Origin: Plecoglossus altivelis
Taxonomy: Eukaryota; Chordata; Actinopteri; Osmeriformes; Plecoglossidae
Direction of reading: 5' to 3'
NCBI GenBank assembly: GCA_036571765.1
Contig: BROE01000022.1
Coordinates: forward strand, 11,056,282 to 11,120,281
DNA length: 64,000 nucleotides
The notes under the pieces were generated by a model. The model made no database searches and was not told where the DNA came from. It saw nothing but the letters and a program-made list of their open reading frames with translations. Made by a program: the position numbers and the translations under genes. This document shows, one piece after another, positions 11,518-26,013 of this stretch. Numbering within the stretch: the first letter of the stretch is position 1; every line of letters starts with the position of its first letter.

Positions 11518-14074
11518 CTGGAGAAGAGTGGAGGAAGGAGAAGGAGGAGAAAGGGGAGGGACGGAGGAGGAGGAGGAAGGAGGAGAAGGAGGAGAAAGGG
11601 GAGGGATGGAGGAGGAGGAGGAAGGAGAAGCCAGAGGAGGAGGACGAGGAGGGGGAGAAAGGGGAAGAAGGAGGAGGAAGGGGAGGAAGGAAGGAGTAGA
11701 AGAGAACACTTTCAAAATCCAATCAAGAAATACAAGAATTTCCTGTGCCTTTCCAATTCTTCATTTGCAGAGAGAACTTGGTCACTGTCCCTAATGTGTC
11801 ACAGACAGTAGTTTCATTGCACCATCCCTTTTCACACCTTCGCAAATCATTTCCCTGTCTAGGAAGGGGAGGACGAAGAAGTCTGCATGAATGTCAACAT
11901 GGGCTCCGAATAGCAACATACAGATCTGCATGAGATGTGACAGTCAGACAGGGTATGGGGCTCCCTGTTGCTGTCATCCTTCCCCTGGTCCCCCATGCTG
12001 ATGGAAGCCCTCACCATCACCCCTGCAGGGCTGTCAGAGGGCCAGCCTCCTGCCTCCACTCTCATCAAGGGAAGGAGAGGAAACTGGCCCTCTCAGGGGC
12101 CTCTCTCGCAACATGGCCGACAGTGGCCAACTCCGTGGACGGAGGGCCCCCCACTCGACTAACAGCCATAATGACTTATTATTTCCATATCCTGTTGAAG
12201 TACCGGTCATACGTCAACGCTCACAGGGGCCGGCGTGAGGTGACAGAGCGAGGCAGAGGCGGAGGGAGGGAGGGGGGTTCACGCACACGCCAGTCTTGGA
12301 GATGGAGGACGTCATTTGTCATCAGTCCGTCGGTAGCACGGGAGATCGATCGGTCAGGGATGCCGACCACTCCTCAGTTTGTAAATGTCAGCCGTGACAC
12401 GGAGCTGCTCTGATCCACACCGGGGTGTGTTTGCACGCGACCAAGGGGATGGCAAAATGGGCACCTGAATTCCTGTCACTGACGCACGCACACATACGCA
12501 CGCACCGTGTGAGGCCATCCTATTTTTCCCTTCTCAGAGAGAGGGGGGAACTGCAATATTTCCCCCGCTCAACACCAAGCATACAATACAGCGGTGACAC
12601 ACTCCCGGAATCCAGGCCACAAGCAGAAATACAAACAAATGCACGCACACAAGCACACGCCAGCACATACACACACACACAAATTGATTGCCTGTACCAG
12701 CACAATGCTGAGCGACCTAATCCATAATTTACACCTCCCTGCCAGGCTATTCTGAGCACTGACGCCAGGAACATTGGCTACTGGAACAGCAGACAGGCAC
12801 ACACTGTCCTGCTGCCACACAGCACACACACTGTCAGGGCCAGGGAAACACATACTGGGGAGACACAAACACGTGTGCACAGTCCACAGACAGATGCGTA
12901 TCAGACAGCTCCTGATGTCTCACTCTGCCCTGTGACATCATCACATCTGGGCATGGGTTGCCGTTGTGGTGCTGATGTCATTTATGTGCTGCAACACAGC
13001 CGAACAAACAATGAGATCTGTCATGACAAAGCAATTGAATTACACGGCATATCCACACTTCCCATTCAATCGCTGGACGAATACAATGATAATCTGTTCG
13101 ATCAAAATAAACAGTCCTTGCACTCAAATCCAGGCAACCAGGCTAGCAATTGCTAGCATGTAGCATGCAAACATGGATGACAATCAATTGGAATGGTATG
13201 GTAATGGTATGGTAATGACATGGTAATATTATGATAATCCCAGATGAGTAGTGGTCATTCTTGGCTGACGTCGAAATGGTAAGGGTGAACTGAGGACATT
13301 CGCCTCTTTCCTCTAAGGTCACCCAGAAGGCAAGAGCCCAATAACGCTGGAACACTGTGGAGTGGTCAAACTGTAACAAGGGGCATGGGAGGTGAAATAG
13401 CATTGTCACATGTGACTGTTCGTCTCAGGCAAGACACTGGGTCCAACTGAGTCCACAGGAAACCGCATGAATCTTTTCTCATCTAAAATCCGAGCACAAC
13501 TCTGCGTAGAACAATCCCGTTTCTTCAAACTGGGAGACGAAGGGGAGGGACACGAGGGTGTTGATGTGTGTCGTCAAGCTGTTTTACAAGAAAAGCTCGA
13601 GGAGTTTTATGGGATTTTGGAGAAACCAGTGGGACACACTTGCAACACATTACGACAAACAAACACACACACACATTCACACACACACACATACACACAC
13701 GCACACATACACACACACATACACACACACACACAGGCGTGCATCTCCGAAGATTATCTGCTAAAACGGCATGCACGAACGCTCCCGCGAACACACACAC
13801 TCCTGTATGAATTCCACCCATTCCACGGTACTTAAGAGTGTATCCTAATCCCCCTTCCCCCACACTACTTTCCCCCGCTCTCCTTTCATTGGATCACTGT
13901 TCGATTTGACCCCTCAACATTTACTCCGCTAAACCTCACAAGACGCTAGAACAAAGAAGTTTTTAACGAGGCTAGAATGAAAGACCAGTGTCCTAACTAG
14001 AATACACTCTTATTCATGACCCTTTAACCATTTTCCTTCCTCCCCTTTTTTCCTTAAGTATCCCTCTCCTCTCT

Positions 14075-14112
<38 letters not shown>

Positions 14113-17100
14113 TTCCTCCTTTCATCATAGCATTTCTCTCCCTCCATCCCCCCCCATCTCATTATCCTACAACAGGCCGGTCTGGAGCAAGGCCAGCAGA
14201 AAAGCATTCCTTTTCTTCAGTGAGGTCATCCTAATAGCCCTGTGTACCAGGGTTAGATAAGCACTCCTGGTGACGTCTGTGCCCAGGTCTGTCGCCCACA
14301 GCCCGACGCGTCATAGCCACCAACGACCCTCAGCTTCTCAAGGTTCCTGAAACCCTTCTCAGAAGCCTAATTGTTTTGTGGCTACAAAGAGCCGGGTTTG
14401 AACGCAGGGCTAGATAATATGAATAGCAGAGACGCTACAGTTGCTTCTCACTGAAGGAAAGGGTAGAATCCTCTCGGAGTGTCTCCTATCTCCTGTGAAA
14501 GTTTGGGCTCGAAGAATGTCAGGACTACAGGGGTCATTTCAGGTCACCAGCTGGGAGAGTTTGTGCAGCTTTCTAGCCTGGATATATGTCTGCCTCCCTA
14601 TATGTCTTTGGTGTCAAGACGGTTTTCCAACAGTGTCTGTCTGCCGGGTCTGTCTACGTGGTCTGGGTGTGTATAGTGCCTGTTGGGGAATAGTTATCGG
14701 TCTACATGGTCTATCGAAAGTGTCTGCCTGTCCACATGGCCATTCTTCAGGGATATGTCTACAGGGTATGTTGGATAAATAGTTGTCTATCTACACTCTA
14801 CAAGCAAGGGACAGACTGAGACGGCCACTGACAGCCAGCGGCCTCGTGACGTCTGATATCCATATTCCGTTTCATTAACCAGGGGGTTTTATATAAAGGT
14901 TATTGAGAGTAAAGGGAAAGATGGAGGTTCGTGGAGGGAAAGTAAAGGATTAAAGAGGGAGGGGAGGAAACAGGGAGAGGGGGGAAAGAAGGAGGGCGTT
15001 CAAGAGCACGAGAGTAAATATTTGTGGTTAAACAGGGCGGAGGCTTCTGCGTGTGGTCCGCGGATATTCCAGGACAACAGGGAAGTTGAGAATGATGGTG
15101 TCCACCCAAATATGTGATTAACATACTCCAAACATGTCAGTCTTTGAGGGGCTATTTACCAAGAGAGAGGATCTGGCTCAAGATCAGGGAGTGCTGACTG
15201 GCCCCTCCTCCTCCCTCTTAAGCTACTTATCTCCCGAGGTTATCCTGGGGTTACGCTCCAGGGCCATACGGCAAGGTGTCAACTGTAAGACCACCGACTC
15301 CAACTGCCCCGCTCAGATACTCTATCCACCCTCAATATCTACCTTGAAAACAGACACTTGACATCCAGTCCTGATGCATTAGTGTGTCCGACCAGATAGG
15401 TACAGTTGTGTTTTTGAAGTTTCTTGGGGTTCTTTTGTTTGTACTATTTTTCAGTGGCATCGTCAGACTCTTTCTACAAGCGTGCGTGCCTCGAAACAAA
15501 CCGGCTTTGCTCCAGTAGAATCTACATCTTGAGCTTTCGATACACTCTTTTAGTCAGTGCATTAATTTAGATCGATAATCCTGCATAATATAAACACAGT
15601 GTCCAAAAATCAACGTAAAAACCTAAACTGATGCGTGTCCATAGAATTCCATGTCCGGACGCTCCTCTGGGCCTCTTACAATAGCCTGCAGTGCTTACTC
15701 AAGTCAGTACACAAGTCAGAATACAGGTGAGGTAAGAAAACATTCTGAAACTAAAGAAAGTTTCCGAATAATAGTTTTATCTATCATTTCATTTGGACAT
15801 AAATGCAATAACAACATGAGTCCGACATATTATATTACATGGAAATCCCAAAAACTGTATCAGCTTGCATGCTGGCACTGCAGTGCATTGAGTTATACAC
15901 TTCTTCTATGCAGCCATCTCGGGAAAAAAATGGTTTTGTGAGTAATAAGAGGCCTGTGTCACAGGAACTTTGTCTAGCAACACCACTGTTGTTCTTCCTC
16001 ACCTGTGTTTTGTAGTTTGAGTCTCTGTTTAGACAATTCTCTACTCCTAAGAGGGTAAACAATAAGGTTTATTTAATTTAATTGAAAGAAGAGTTCATGA
16101 AATTGTTTCCTCTCACAGCAACAAAGAAAACTAAACAAGGGAAGAGGTGGGACTAGTTAGTCCTAACCTGGAGTTAGACCAACATTGGTTTCGCAAAATA
16201 AGCCAGGAAAAAACTGCCTGGCTTTTCTGAAGGCAACTAAGAAAAACTGCCCCTGCAAGCATTGTCAGGTATTTATGGTGTAATGCATTTTGAAAAGGGT
16301 ACATTTTTGTATTGATTTCATATGTTGAACATACTGTATATTCAGTTACAAGGTTTTGTCCTAAAAACCTTTTTTCTCAAAAATGGTTGGGATTTTCTTT
16401 TTGCAGCAGGCAACAAAAGGCACGAATAAGAATAACGTATCCATCATGCTTTACGAATAACTAATTAACTGTCATAAATGAACCAACTAAACAAAAACAC
16501 AATGCAATGGTTTTATCTATGCTTAAAATCACCTGTTGGTGTGTGATGAAGGAAGGATGAATGAACTGTTAACCAATTAGTCGTAAATTCCTTTTGGTGT
16601 TCAGTTATTAGAACGTGTCCCTGTCGCACCTGTCCTATTTCTAAGCCCCGATAGTGATGGTTAGGGCTCAAGGGCTTAAGTCATGTTTAAGGGACTTCTC
16701 CAACCCCTGAGGTGAAAACCACTGTAGAATCAGGAAGCAGGGCAGTGGAAATGTGAAGAACAGAGGTGTGTGTATGGGACAGAAACATGAAGAACAGAGG
16801 TGTGTGTATGGGAGAGAAGCAGCAAGGCACTCACCCTGTCCCCCTCGTCTTCCAGCTGCCCACTGCCCCCCCCCGCCCCTCTCGTCTTAGAGGGCGGCTC
16901 CCGCTCCAAACGGAGAGAAGTTCAGATGGCTTCTCTGGAGTAGGAGAGGAGAGAGGGATGGGTAAAAATATTTACATGGATATAGGCACAGAAAGAAAGA
17001 GACAGCATTCACTTTACAGCTTTGAGAAGTGAAACTGGGAGAGACAGACTGACAAAAAAGGGGAGGGGAAGAAAGATAGAGAGTGAAGGAAGGAGAGAGA

Positions 17101-18982
17101 GGGAGTGAAAGAAAGAAAGAAAGAGAGAGACATCGAGAGAAAGAAAGACAGAATACAGAGAATAGCCGCAGTGCAGCCCACAGGGAAAAAAATACATTTC
17201 AGAGGAGGATATCCTTGTGGGCTTGTTGTAAAGGTCCCTCTGTGGTCCTGTAATAACATACTGTGAAATGAATGTCATGCCATAGGTTCTGTCATACGCT
17301 GCTGAGCAACCTCAGCGGCCTCCTCGGTGTCTCTCAGTTTGGAAGAAGTTCGGGCGACGGGAGGAAAGTGAGAGTGAGAAGAACAAAGTGTGAGAAGGAA
17401 GCGGAGGACCAGGGGTTTAGAGATACTTAGAATGGAAAGCTGAAAGCTCTAAGTGTCTATGTCACAAGATGTTCTTACTTCAGCAAGAATACTCTGTACT
17501 AGCCGAAGCATAAATCTTTGACACGCACGCAGGCGCACGCGCGTACGCTCGCTCGCGCAAACCTATTCCATGGCGTCTCGGCCACTTTACACCCTGCTCT
17601 CCATTACAAAGGAGTAGAGGGCATCTCCTAAACATCGCAGGAACGATCGGTGCATGCGAGCACGTACAGTAAGTATTTATGGGATTGTGTGTGCGCGCGT
17701 GTGCGGTAGTCTGTTGGTAATGGAATAAGGAGACAGGGCTTCTCCATTAACCTGCCCTGGGAGCAGGAACGCTGTGTGCCTACCTTCTCTCTCCCTCTAA
17801 TCTCCTGAGAATACCGTGCCCTATGGCGTCCGGACAGAAACCGGATCGTAACGTTCCGACTTCTTCCCTCACTTCACCTCTCTGAGACATCCGATCAATG
17901 ATTCAACAGCCTGGGTCTTCTCCATGCACCTGGGGCCGGACCAGAGTAGCAGGGGGAAGCTGCCGGCCCAACCATGCGACCACTGACCCTCCCTGACATA
18001 CGCGCATTTCCTGTCGTCATTCTGAGCTGGCAGATGTGACCTTTGCATGTGTGCGAGAGGGAGATATAGTGAGGGAGATTGGGAAAGGGAGGCGCATGGA
18101 GAAACCGCGAGCGAGCGAGTGAGAAAGAGAGAGGCAGAGGAAGACAGGAGAGAAGGAAAGAGAGGGAGAGGTATGGAGGAGAGGAGAGACATGCAGAGAC
18201 GGAAAAAGAGTGTATGTAGTCAGGACAGGGAATCGAGAAAAGACATTTGTTGCTGCACGTCTCCTGTTACAGACAGCAGCCACCTCTGCTCTGATTGGCT
18301 ATTCAGGTGTTAGCTGTGTTCTGGTGGGCTCGCTCAGTGGCAGGGATTGTGCCCCCTAAAATACGTCTCAGTCTGGTTAGAAAGTTTAAAGCAGCAATAG
18401 GAAACATTGCAATTTTGATTCCCGTATGGGAAACAGTGCCCCCAATTCTTGTCTCAGCGTCGACAATTTCCTCCAGCTTGAGTTTGAGTGAAAGTGGTTT
18501 CACAAAATAAGCCAAGGAGGAAAGCAACATGTTTGGTAGCACATGGCTGGAAAGTAGCGACATGCTCCAATGTATTTGTACGTTATTGACATACCTAGCA
18601 CGGAGCTGTATGTGCTCCTAAACAACTCTGAGAAGACCTCGTTATTTAACATCTTAAGGGGGACAAAATATTGCTTTTTGATAGAAAAAAGCTTTGGGTG
18701 AGATTGTGTGTCTGTGCGAGTATTTAGAAAGAGACCACTTTATGGTTTTCCATTTGATCACCAGGCTTTTGATTCATCTCCTGTGGTGCTGAGTTGGGAA
18801 TGTGTATAGATCTTTGTGTTTATATGAGGGCAAAGAACATCTCCACGTACATGTAATCATTCGCTTTAACGGTCTACGGAACCTGGGAAAGCTTGTGTAT
18901 TCACAGCCAACCATCATATTAGATTCAGTTATCCTGAAACGGATAATAAAACCTCAACCAATGGTACACATCTTATAAACAT

Positions 18983-19019
<37 letters not shown>

Positions 19020-21907
19020 AGAGAGAAAGAGCAGGGCAAACAAGCTGGCAGTGTTTCGTCTTCACAAGAGGAAGGCAGTGGCTGGAATGCCAATATTGAG
19101 CCTCTTGTAAACAACACCTGCACCTGGTTCACTCAGACACACAAACAGACGCACACGCATACACACATACACACCTGATGGTAAATTAAGCATGGAGATG
19201 GAGAGAGACGTTACACAATATGCTGGGAGAGGTCATTTGGGTACAGGAAGGGGCCGAAACTCAAAACCTATGACGAAGACTTGTTCTTTCAGCTTCTAAC
19301 ATACAGTTGTGTTTTGTGTATCTGTGTGTTTGCATGGGGCCTGGTTAAGGTTTCCTGTGGAGACCAGAAGTGCCCGTAAATATAAAAACTAGGATCAACT
19401 TGCGAGGACATTTACTTGTCACACTTTCAAGGTTTGGTTCAGAATTAGTGCAGTGTTAGCATTCGTTTTAGAGTTAGGAGCTAGGGTTAAAGTTTAGAAT
19501 TAGGTCTGGGATAGGTATTTGGGTCAAGGTTAGGGTTAAGCTTAGGGGTGGAGAGAAACAGGATTGTGAACGGAACTGAATGTTCAGTCCCTAACCCTAC
19601 CAGAAGCCACACAAACATAAGTGTCTGTGGGCGTGCATGTGTGTGTTTACCTGAGTATGATGGCTGTCCATGTGCCTGTGCAGAGAGGAGGAGCTGGAGG
19701 AGAGAGACTTGCAGTGACCCTCATCTTCCAGACACCCTGAACATGAAACACACGTGCATTAGACAGCAATCAAACGTGTGTGAGTGCACACAAGCAAAAC
19801 ACACGCACTCCTGCAATCATTTACGAACATTGCTACACCCACACGCGAGTACCATTAGAGAGTCTTTCTCCGTGGGGGTTGCCATTCTCCATGGGGGCGG
19901 GGTTTGGTGAGTGGGGGGAGTGGTTATTGGCATTCTTGTCCTGCAGCTGAGGGGATGGGGATGTGGGGGCGGAGCCTGAGTCTTCCCTGCCAGGCTGGTT
20001 GATGTTTGAGTTGAACCCTGAGACATGAGGGAGGGGTGGGGGGGGGGGGGGGGGGGGACAGAGTGAAAGAGAGACAAACAGAGGCATTAGGTAGTTAAGT
20101 TTGTGACAGGCTAATTAGGCTGCAGCCTCACACCATTTCCTGAGGTAAGGCATGCAAAGAAAGTACAAAGCATTTTGTCCTATCAAACTGAACAATATCT
20201 CATTCTTCTCGCTGTTTTGCAATGAGATACAAACCCACAAAGACAAAATAGAAGCAGATTGCTACTTATTGACACTGATTTGACTGCTGGGCATCGGAAA
20301 ACACCGTGGGAGGGGCCGACCCTGTATATCCAGAGCTGTTTCAGAAAGTGATGTCACGCACTACGTATGACAGCTATGTCAGACAGTGACCCCGAATGCC
20401 CCGAACCAACCCCTCTCCCAGCGGTGTCTGTGCGAGTGTGGTGGAAATTTGTGTGCTGATCCGGAATGTGTGACTTCTGACCACGAGACTCCTATGTATA
20501 GCCTAACCACTAGCATGCTCCCACAGAACCAAGTGTGTGCGTGTGTGTCAGACAGTTAATGAACAAGGGTGTGTGGATGATGCACTGGATCACAACATGC
20601 TCATGCATGTGGACGGGTGTGTTTCAATGAGAAGCCAGATACCGCGGACAATCGATCGTGATTGGCTGGTTCTGGGGCTAACGGTTGTCTCCGGGCGGAA
20701 GCTTTGGGAATGCCCTGCCGCCGCATGGTCCTTTCCCTGCTGCGTTGGTGACATTCCCAAATCTCCCCAGAGGAGGAAGTGGAGGGAGGGACAGCTGCTC
20801 TTCACAGGGATATCTGGGATAGCACCCCTAACCCTGACCTCCCAGCAGCCTTAGGTGTCACCCTCAGCCCGTCCAGAACGGAAGCTGAAGGGCCCGTTAA
20901 GCCCCCTGGCATGTCACCCTCCTCAGATCAGACGTCACCTCCCGCCGTGGCCCCTCTTCCCCAGAATAACCACAGGGGGCCGCGACCCCCAGCCGCCCCC
21001 CGCCCCCCATTTCTTGCACGCAGACAGGTTTCCATGACGCCAGCAGTTGCACCGATCAGGTTGTTGGGGTACTGACAGTTGAACACATTGGCAAGAGTGT
21101 GTGTGTTGCCTTTGTGTAGGTGTGTACTTTCATCACGTGTGCCAGAAAACCAATGTCATTGTTAGCGTAAGTGCCTTCTGCTCCACCGAGGATAGATTGG
21201 ATTGTGGCTATACTGTTCTGTAGCTGGGAACGATTATGGACTGTTACTATGACGATAGGTGTAGTGGCCGACATGCTTTAAATAATCTATTACTTACTAA
21301 GAATGGGATGATCTTCAGCTATAAAGCTCAGATATACCACACTAAGTCAAATATGGATAAGTTGTTCTTTCGAAGGGGGGGGGGCGATGGTGTGTCAGGG
21401 GTCCTAGCTCTCATCCGTATGCCCCTTCACCTCCTCGGCAACTTGTTTGATGAATTCTGCTGCCCTCCTTATACAAAGGTCAGCCTCTACATCATGGTCG
21501 CAGCTAGCTGTGTGTGGCATGCTTACACTGGTGAGCACACACGACTACATCATACCCAGCACTACATGTAGAGGCAACCAGGCTGAGCTAGCTCGTTAGC
21601 ATGCCAGCATGTGGCTATATAGGGCCTAAAGGCCAGTACACAGGAGATCATAATAGATGGCTTGGAAGAAGTGGGACACACACACGCAAACATTTACACA
21701 CACTGGGCCCGATCTCGTTGAAGAATGATTGGTCAGTAACAAAGTGTAACCTAATGCTAAGGACATATATTCCACAGACACGCAAACAATTTTTCAAAAG
21801 ATGGGGTAATCAGCAAATTGTGTCCTATAACATGCTATTACTGATACATAATGATCTTTTAGGTGCCTTATCCTTTATGCTGCTGTAGCTGTAAGAGTAC
21901 ACACACA

Positions 21908-21948
<41 letters not shown>

Positions 21949-24900
21949 GAATCTACACGCCCCCACCCCTTAGAGGTAATCACCAAAAGCCCAATAAATC
22001 ATCAGACATGGACATAGTTGAAACTTTGATTGGGACTGTGTGAATGATTACATGAAAGTGGAGGTCACTGGCTACACCCCAACCCCCCTAAACTCCAATA
22101 AGAAACACACGCGCAGATAAACACGCACGCACACTCGGCCAAGAAGGATTTCCACACAGGATGGGGTGTGGGCCAGGTGTGGTTAGGTTCAACCCCTCAT
22201 AAATCCCTGTAGAAGACCACACACTCCAATGCAATCTTAATTAGAACAAACAAAGGACACCCGAGGGGAGAGGGAGAGATAGAGGCAGACAGAGATGAAT
22301 TCCTGTGCATATGACTCAGTATGCATGCGTGTGTGAGTCAGCGTGTGTGAAATACTGTACTGCGCGGGTGTGTGCGTCTCACCTCCGTCCCTCATTTTGC
22401 GTCCAGGCGCGGACTTCTTGAGCAGGCTCCTCCCGGAGTTGAACAGAGTGTTGAGCTCTTCCAGGGGGCTGGTCAGGGATCTCCCATTGGCTGGGTTGAA
22501 GAGCAAGGGAGAAGAGGAACAGGAGTGGGCCCTCCGGGGCTCGGGCCGGGTCGACTTCACCGGCGAATAGGGAGGGGGCTTCCCCAAAGGGTGGGAGGAA
22601 GAGGAGTAGGGCTTAGAGGAAGAGGGCTTCGATGAGTCCGACCCACCTGTGACGGACACCGCCCTGGTCAGAGACAGCAAGCTGACCTCGGGGGGGAAGG
22701 GAAAGTGGGAGGGGGGTCTGTAGGGGGGAGGGAGGGCACTGGGGGGAGGCGGGGTGAGCGGCGGGGTGGACTTGTCCGGCATGAGGATGGAGAGGCTGGG
22801 GGAGGAATCGGCTCTCTGGCGGCAGTACTGGGGTGAGAGGGGGGAATCGGGCCCACCACCAGGGTAGTTCAGGTTGGTTTCAAACACTGGCAGTTTCTTC
22901 ACCTCCAGGGGAGTGAGGGGGGACTCGTCAGACGCAGGGGAGCAGGTCACTGGGGAAGGGGGGAACACCAGGAGGGGGGGGCGATGAGGGAGCAGGTTGG
23001 GGAAGGGGGCAGGAATGTCACACCCTCCCTCTCTCCCCTGTGCAGGTTTAGAGATCCCTGCCCCAGAGTTCGGGATAAGTGGTATCTCCATGGCAGCAGA
23101 CACCCCTACCACCACCCGCTTTGATTCCCTGCTTTGATTGGTCGACAGGCCCATTCCCAATGTCCCCAGTCCAAGCGCCTCCAGCTTGCTTGCAATGCTC
23201 ATGGTGCCCACAGGAAGTGGTCCGTCCTCGGGAAGGAAGTACTTCATCTCTTCGTATACGGCCTCTGCGTCCGGGGGGCTGTTAGGAAGTTCTATGGGGT
23301 CTTGCAGGCTGGAAGGGGGGCGAGGCTGGCGGGGGTTGGCCCCCACCATCTCTATGTACACGTCCTCCTCGTCGTCCTGGCCCTGGCCTAGGGCTGCCCC
23401 CCGTGGGCCATCCATGGACGCCGCACGCTGCATCAGCCCCCCTAGCCCTCCCATGCGGGACAGCAGGGCCAGCTTGACATCAGCCGGGCGAAGCTGCAGG
23501 TGGAGAGAGACGGCGTTGATCTCCTCGTAGGAGCCAGTCAACTTGGTGTTGGGGCTGCGCTTGGGCTTGGGAGGCGGGACCTTACGCATGGTGGTATAGT
23601 CGTCACTGTGGGGGCGGGGCTTGGAGAGGGCTGGGAAAGAGAGGGGACAGATGTTTGAATCAGACAGAAAAGGACACATGGAGAGATGGAAAAGCAAAAG
23701 CCTGGTAAATAAGACTCTGACACCAAGTCTATACTGCTGTAGCACTGACACCAAGTCTATACTACTGTAGAACTGACACCAAGTCAATACTGCTGTAGAA
23801 CTGACACCAAGTCTATACTACTGTAGCCCTGACACCAAGTCTATACTGCTGTAGCACTGACACCAAGTCTATACTACCCTAGAACTGACACCAAGTCTAT
23901 ACTACCATAGCACTGACACCAAGTTGATTCTAATGCAAAATTAAAAATCTCTGAGGGTGTGTTCAAAAGGGTTTGAAAGGTTGGATTTGACATGTACCTG
24001 AGGGGTCTGTGGGGGACAGCTGATTTTTCGGGGGGCTGCCAGAGGAGGCCCAGCTCTCAGGGGTAGGGCAGCTCTCAGGGGTGGGGCTCTCTCTAGGACC
24101 CATGGTGAGCCCAGCGCTGACAGCCTCGTAGGACGCACTCAGACGTGTGTTCGGATCCCTTTTCGGCTTCGGGGGAGGCTGTTTCCGTGGGGACGACAAG
24201 GTTCCCCCTGTTCCCCCATCCTCAGTGGTATGACCTGCTGGTGCCAGGGCAGGCTTGATGGATGGGCTGGCACTGGGATATACCAAGCTGTCCATGGTCA
24301 GGGGGATGGGCACGGAGCTGGAACGGAAGTGACGGATGGTCCGGCTGCCCTCATTTGCTCTGGCACTCTTCTCCGCAACTCTGAAGAGACAAGGAAGTGT
24401 GACAGGCAAAATGCACATTTACTCCCAAGGTACACACAACGACTACACAATTCCACGGTCTTCGACACAAGACGCCAAGAGGAAATGTCATCTTGACTTT
24501 CAAAAGGCTCCTGACGAAAGTTGTAAAACGATCATCTCCATCAGAGCAACAACAGTGACCATCATCAGCCTGCCGAGTCCTCAGGGCCCAATCGAGACAG
24601 ACACAACAGCAAAAACAAGCTGCTTACATCCTACTGTTTGGAGTTTTGAGGTCTAATCTGCGTGTGGTAATTTGACAATATGGTAATGTAATACTGAGAT
24701 AATCCGCTTCTTATTCTCTCCTTTAATCTAGGGAAGCCTTCAGTTGGCCCCTCAGGATAAAAGGGAATATAGTGGTTTGTGTTTGTATGTGTGTGTGCGT
24801 TTACTGCATGTGCGTGTATTTCCCTCATCACATCTGTGGATCTCTCTCCCAATGACATCCCTGGTATCCTGACCACACACAAGTGCAGACAAACACAGAC

Positions 24901-25947
24901 CCCAGCACACTAACTGCTTCCCCCCCCCCCACACGCACACATCCCCACCGCCACCACATGACAGGAAGAGTGAGTGCACACGACGCTGAGGAGAGAGGAG
25001 GAGAGGAGGGTGCAAGGGGGAAAAACTGGAGATTAGAAAAAGGGGGAATCCCAACAACCCCATCCCCTTCACCTGTTCCCCTTCACCTGTTCCCCATCAG
25101 CACCCCGCGCCAGCTCCAGCTGTACCGTTACAGGGAGAAGAACACACAGAGGAGAGAGGCGGTGTGTGTATGTGTGTACGTGAGTAGGTGTGTGTGAATG
25201 AATGAATGTGTGCGTGCGTCGCCGTGCGCGCCGGTCTCCGGCAGCAAGCTCTAAGTCGTGTCAGACAAGAAAAGCATTGTTGTTGCCTCCAAAAACAAGC
25301 CAATCGCTCCCCTTGTCTTCCCTGCGGTAGCGTCTCATGAAAGGAACGCATTCATGCTCCGGAGTGTCCGGTTTTTCTTCCTCTGTTCCTCCCTCCCTCC
25401 GTCTCCGAGCGCTAAGAGACCCACGCTGCCATATCACCCTGCTACTGTCTCGTGTACAGTGAGGGGAAGCAAAGTGGAGGTTGATTAACGCCATAGGGAG
25501 GCTGCACTGCAGAGGCAGAGCACTGCATCACTTGCGCATGTTGATGGCTCAGCTCATTATCCAGCTATCAATCATGATGTGCTATTAAAGCCAGTGTCCC
25601 ACATGGACTCAATGACACCATTAATCAGACATCACGGGCACCAAACGCACACTAATGAGATGGGGGCGGTCCTTAACCTCTTGGCAGGCTCCTCCTCCTT
25701 GCCCACCGGCTCAGGCCTCTCCCCGAGCGGTGGGCTGCTGCCCGCACAGTTGCCATGGCAGCGCTGGCGGTCACTCTCACGGGCGATGTCGGAGGCATTC
25801 TGGATGACCAGGTGGTCATAGGTTTGCAGCCCCAGGTCCTCTGCCCCCTGCAGGAACCGCTGAACACGACAGCCATTTGTCTGGGAAAGCATGTGGCTCA
25901 CACGCTGTCTGGTCAGCCAGCCACGCACCACTAGAGAGAGGGAGAGA

Positions 25948-26013
<66 letters not shown>

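Larger units (their letters stand above)
11518..19650 (-). other. Probable last MYO16 intron (if the candidate terminal exon is right)
   Basis: About 8.1 kb without a recognised exon. Repeats are the dispersed element next to e30, a TG repeat (18985-19016), GA tracts (17040-17157 and 18050-18200), a CT repeat (14075-14109), a CA stretch (13672-13735) and purine-rich sequence (11521-11705) that forms the CT tract before the candidate acceptor. If that exon is wrong, the true last exon may be elsewhere here or beyond the left edge. Confidence 0.5.

Noticed and set aside
11060..11722. 220-codon minus-strand open frame overlapping the candidate terminal exon
   Set aside because: Its first third is repeat-derived serine/proline and the rest shows no homology I recognise. 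The frame does not fit the phase from e30.
13467..13835. 122-codon plus-strand frame with LEEFYGILEKPVGHT
   Set aside because: It ends in CA-repeat translation, lacks splice or homology support and lies in the probable last intron on the opposite strand.
16822..16890. Minus-strand segment coding GQLEDEGDR before a good donor (gtgagt), resembling the start of e30 (CLEDEG)
   Set aside because: No acceptor with a pyrimidine tract precedes it (the upstream sequence is G-rich), and e30 already fills this position with better homology.
16187..18514. Two copies of a 19-base word (ggtttcgcaaaataagcca and one variant) at 16187 and 18496
   Set aside because: One mismatch over 19 bases with no similarity in the flanks is within chance for a window this size.
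23138..23530. 130-codon plus-strand open frame
   Set aside because: It is the antisense shadow of exon e28, whose minus-strand product is strongly conserved.
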